Below, piece by piece: positions 6,293-6,999 of a stretch of 6,999 nt of DNA. Position 1 is the first letter of the stretch. Each line of letters opens with the position of its first letter. This stretch comes from CAYGTS01 sp964352905. Its GTDB lineage: Bacteria > Pseudomonadota > Gammaproteobacteria > JAHCLG01. Under the pieces are notes generated by a model, which ran no database searches, was not told the DNA's origin, and was given only the letters and a program-made list of their open reading frames with translations. The position numbers and the translations under genes are program-made. Location of the stretch: the NCBI GenBank assembly GCA_964352905.1, contig CAYGTS010000133.1, positions 1-6,999 of the forward strand, in the 5' to 3' direction.

Positions 6293-6736
6293 ATGAGACG
6301 AAATCCAGTGCGCCGCAAACCTATGGCTGAAATTAATATCGTTCCTTATATTGATGTAATGCTGGTACTGTTGGTTATTTTTATGATTACTGCACCGTTA
6401 TTAACACAAGGTGTTGATGTTAAATTGCCAAGTGCCAAAGCCCAAGTGATTGCCGATAATACTGAAAAACCCATTATTGTTTCGGTAGATGATCATGGCT
6501 TATATTATCTTAATATTGCTGAAAATCCATCACAGCCGATTGCTGCTGCAGCGTTGATTAGCCGTGTTGCTGGGGAATTACAGATTGCCGAAAAAGCACA
6601 AAAAAAACGCTTGGTATTAGTTAAAGGTGATCGTAATGTCTCTTACGGCAAAGTCGTACAAGCAATGATTTTACTGCAACAAGCGGGTGCAGCGAATGTG
6701 GGGTTAATGACAGAGCCGCCAAAGTTGAAGAGTTAA
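6293..6736 (+). CDS. tolR: Tol-Pal inner membrane protein TolR
   Basis: Partner of TolQ in the proton-driven motor, with one membrane span and a periplasmic domain that can bind peptidoglycan. The 147-residue product begins with a basic cytoplasmic tail (MRRNPVRRKP), then MAEINIVPYIDVMLVLLVIF, where Asp21 in the membrane segment (about 18-38) corresponds to the essential proton-carrying Asp23 of E. coli TolR. The periplasmic domain covers about 40-147 and ends with the conserved VGLMTEPP (136-143). AGAGG at 6281-6285 lies seven bases before the ATG, and only 13 bases separate it from tolQ. ExbD is the alternative and is disfavoured by context. The expected next gene, tolA, is not seen in the window. 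Confidence 0.95.
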   Translation: MRRNPVRRKPMAEINIVPYIDVMLVLLVIFMITAPLLTQGVDVKLPSAKAQVIADNTEKPIIVSVDDHGLYYLNIAENPSQPIAAAALISRVAGELQIAEKAQKKRLVLVKGDRNVSYGKVVQAMILLQQAGAANVGLMTEPPKLKS

Positions 6737-6776
6737 AGAGTAACCCGTCATTGCGAGTGCCATTGGGCAAGCTGTG

Positions 6777-6827
6777 AAAGGCGATGTTGTTAATGGCAGT
6801 GCTACGACTAGCAAGACTGTAACATTT
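6777..6827 (+). repeat. 51-bp direct repeat, copy 1
   Basis: Begins AAAGGCGATGTTGTTAATGG and matches 6949-6999 at 48 of 51 positions (differences C/T, A/G and C/A). The start-to-start distance is 172 bases. Confidence 0.9.
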
Positions 6828-6848
6828 TGCGAGATCGCAGATCTTTTT

Positions 6849-6924
6849 CCTGGATTGCTTTGTCGCTGCGCTCCTCGCAACGACGGAGATCCCCGTCATT
6901 GCGAACGCAGTGAAGCAATCCAGG
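6849..6924. repeat. REP-like palindromic element
   Basis: CCTGGATTGCTT (6849-6860) is perfectly inverted at 6913-6924. Inside, CGCAACGACGG (6876-6886) pairs with CCGTCATTGCG (6893-6903) at 10 of 11 positions around a six-base centre. The left arm has six extra bases in between. The motif GTCATTGCGA...GAAGCAATCC is a familiar dispersed intergenic palindrome in several bacterial genomes; I recognise it from general knowledge, not a search. As RNA it would fold into a stable hairpin after tolR and might stabilise or end the transcript. Confidence 0.8.
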
Positions 6925-6948
6925 GTTTGTGGCACTGAATGAAGTGTT

Positions 6949-6999
6949 AAAGGCGATGTTGTTAATGGTAGTGCTACGACTAGCAAGGCTGTAAAATTT
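6949..6999 (+). repeat. 51-bp direct repeat, copy 2 (runs to the window edge)
   Basis: Second copy of the repeat at 6777-6827. It reaches the last base of the window, so its true length and whether more copies follow are unknown. Confidence 0.9.

Larger units (their letters stand above)
6737..6999. other. Gene-free repeat region downstream of tolR
   Basis: These 263 bases contain no supportable gene. They hold two copies of a 51-bp repeat, a REP-like palindrome and a partial second REP arm. CCCGTCATTGCGA occurs at 6744-6756 and again at 6892-6904, so each 51-bp copy is preceded by a REP-type sequence, with the first REP portion shortened. A weak hairpin, AGATC-GCA-GATCT at 6832-6844, runs into five T at 6844-6848 and could at best be a poor terminator. 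A minus-strand open frame covers the region but only translates the repeats. Confidence 0.8.

Noticed and set aside
5611..6736. exbB-exbD pair for TonB energy supply
   Set aside because: The family is shared, but the position after ybgC, the TolQ-specific Thr145/Thr178 context and the TolR-like ending VGLMTEPP favour tolQ-tolR.
6621..6986. Minus-strand open frame of 121 codons over the tolR end and repeats
   Set aside because: Its translation contains the string typical of translated REP repeats (VARSAATKQS) and it overlaps tolR on the opposite strand; it is a product of the repeats.
6777..6999. CRISPR array
   Set aside because: Only two 51-bp copies are seen, 172 bases apart, with a palindrome between them; the repeat and spacer sizes and number do not fit a CRISPR.

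Overview
The window is a stretch of conserved bacterial chromosome, all genes on the + strand, in the order aspS - yebC - ruvC - ruvA - ruvB - ybgC - tolQ - tolR. This order, with an AspRS very like the Pseudomonas type, is typical of Gammaproteobacteria. The AT-leaning base composition and the repeat-rich spacers recall Legionellales/Coxiella-like lineages, but that placement is an inference from gene order and composition, not from a search.

Layout: 1-230 is a spacer with a strong 18-bp hairpin (72-109) followed by a T-run, probably the terminator of an unseen upstream gene, then the leader of aspS. Positions 231-2762 hold aspS and yebC, with the yebC start directly abutting the aspS stop. 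Positions 2763-2945 are an unusual spacer before ruvC: a roughly 120-bp imperfect palindrome inside a segment bounded by a perfect 13-bp direct repeat, which looks like a small palindromic (MITE-like) insertion. Positions 2946-5221 hold ruvC, ruvA and ruvB, the complete Holliday-junction machine. Positions 5214-6736 hold ybgC, tolQ and tolR, overlapping or tightly spaced: the start of the Tol-Pal envelope operon. Positions 6737-6999 carry no gene; they hold two copies of a 51-bp repeat 172 bp apart, separated by a REP-like palindrome, where tolA would normally begin.

Functionally the cluster joins translation (AspRS and the ribosome-acting/regulatory YebC family), recombination (RuvA binds the junction, RuvB drives branch migration, RuvC cleaves) and envelope maintenance (YbgC thioesterase, TolQ-TolR proton-driven motor). 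All eight proteins look intact and near normal family length, with the catalytic residues I looked for in place. Two gene starts (aspS, ruvC) are best placed 36 bases downstream of the first in-frame ATG.

I see no new multi-gene system here. The items most worth a second look are the two repeat-bearing spacers and the AspRS residues associated with non-discriminating (Asp-tRNA-Asn-forming) enzymes.
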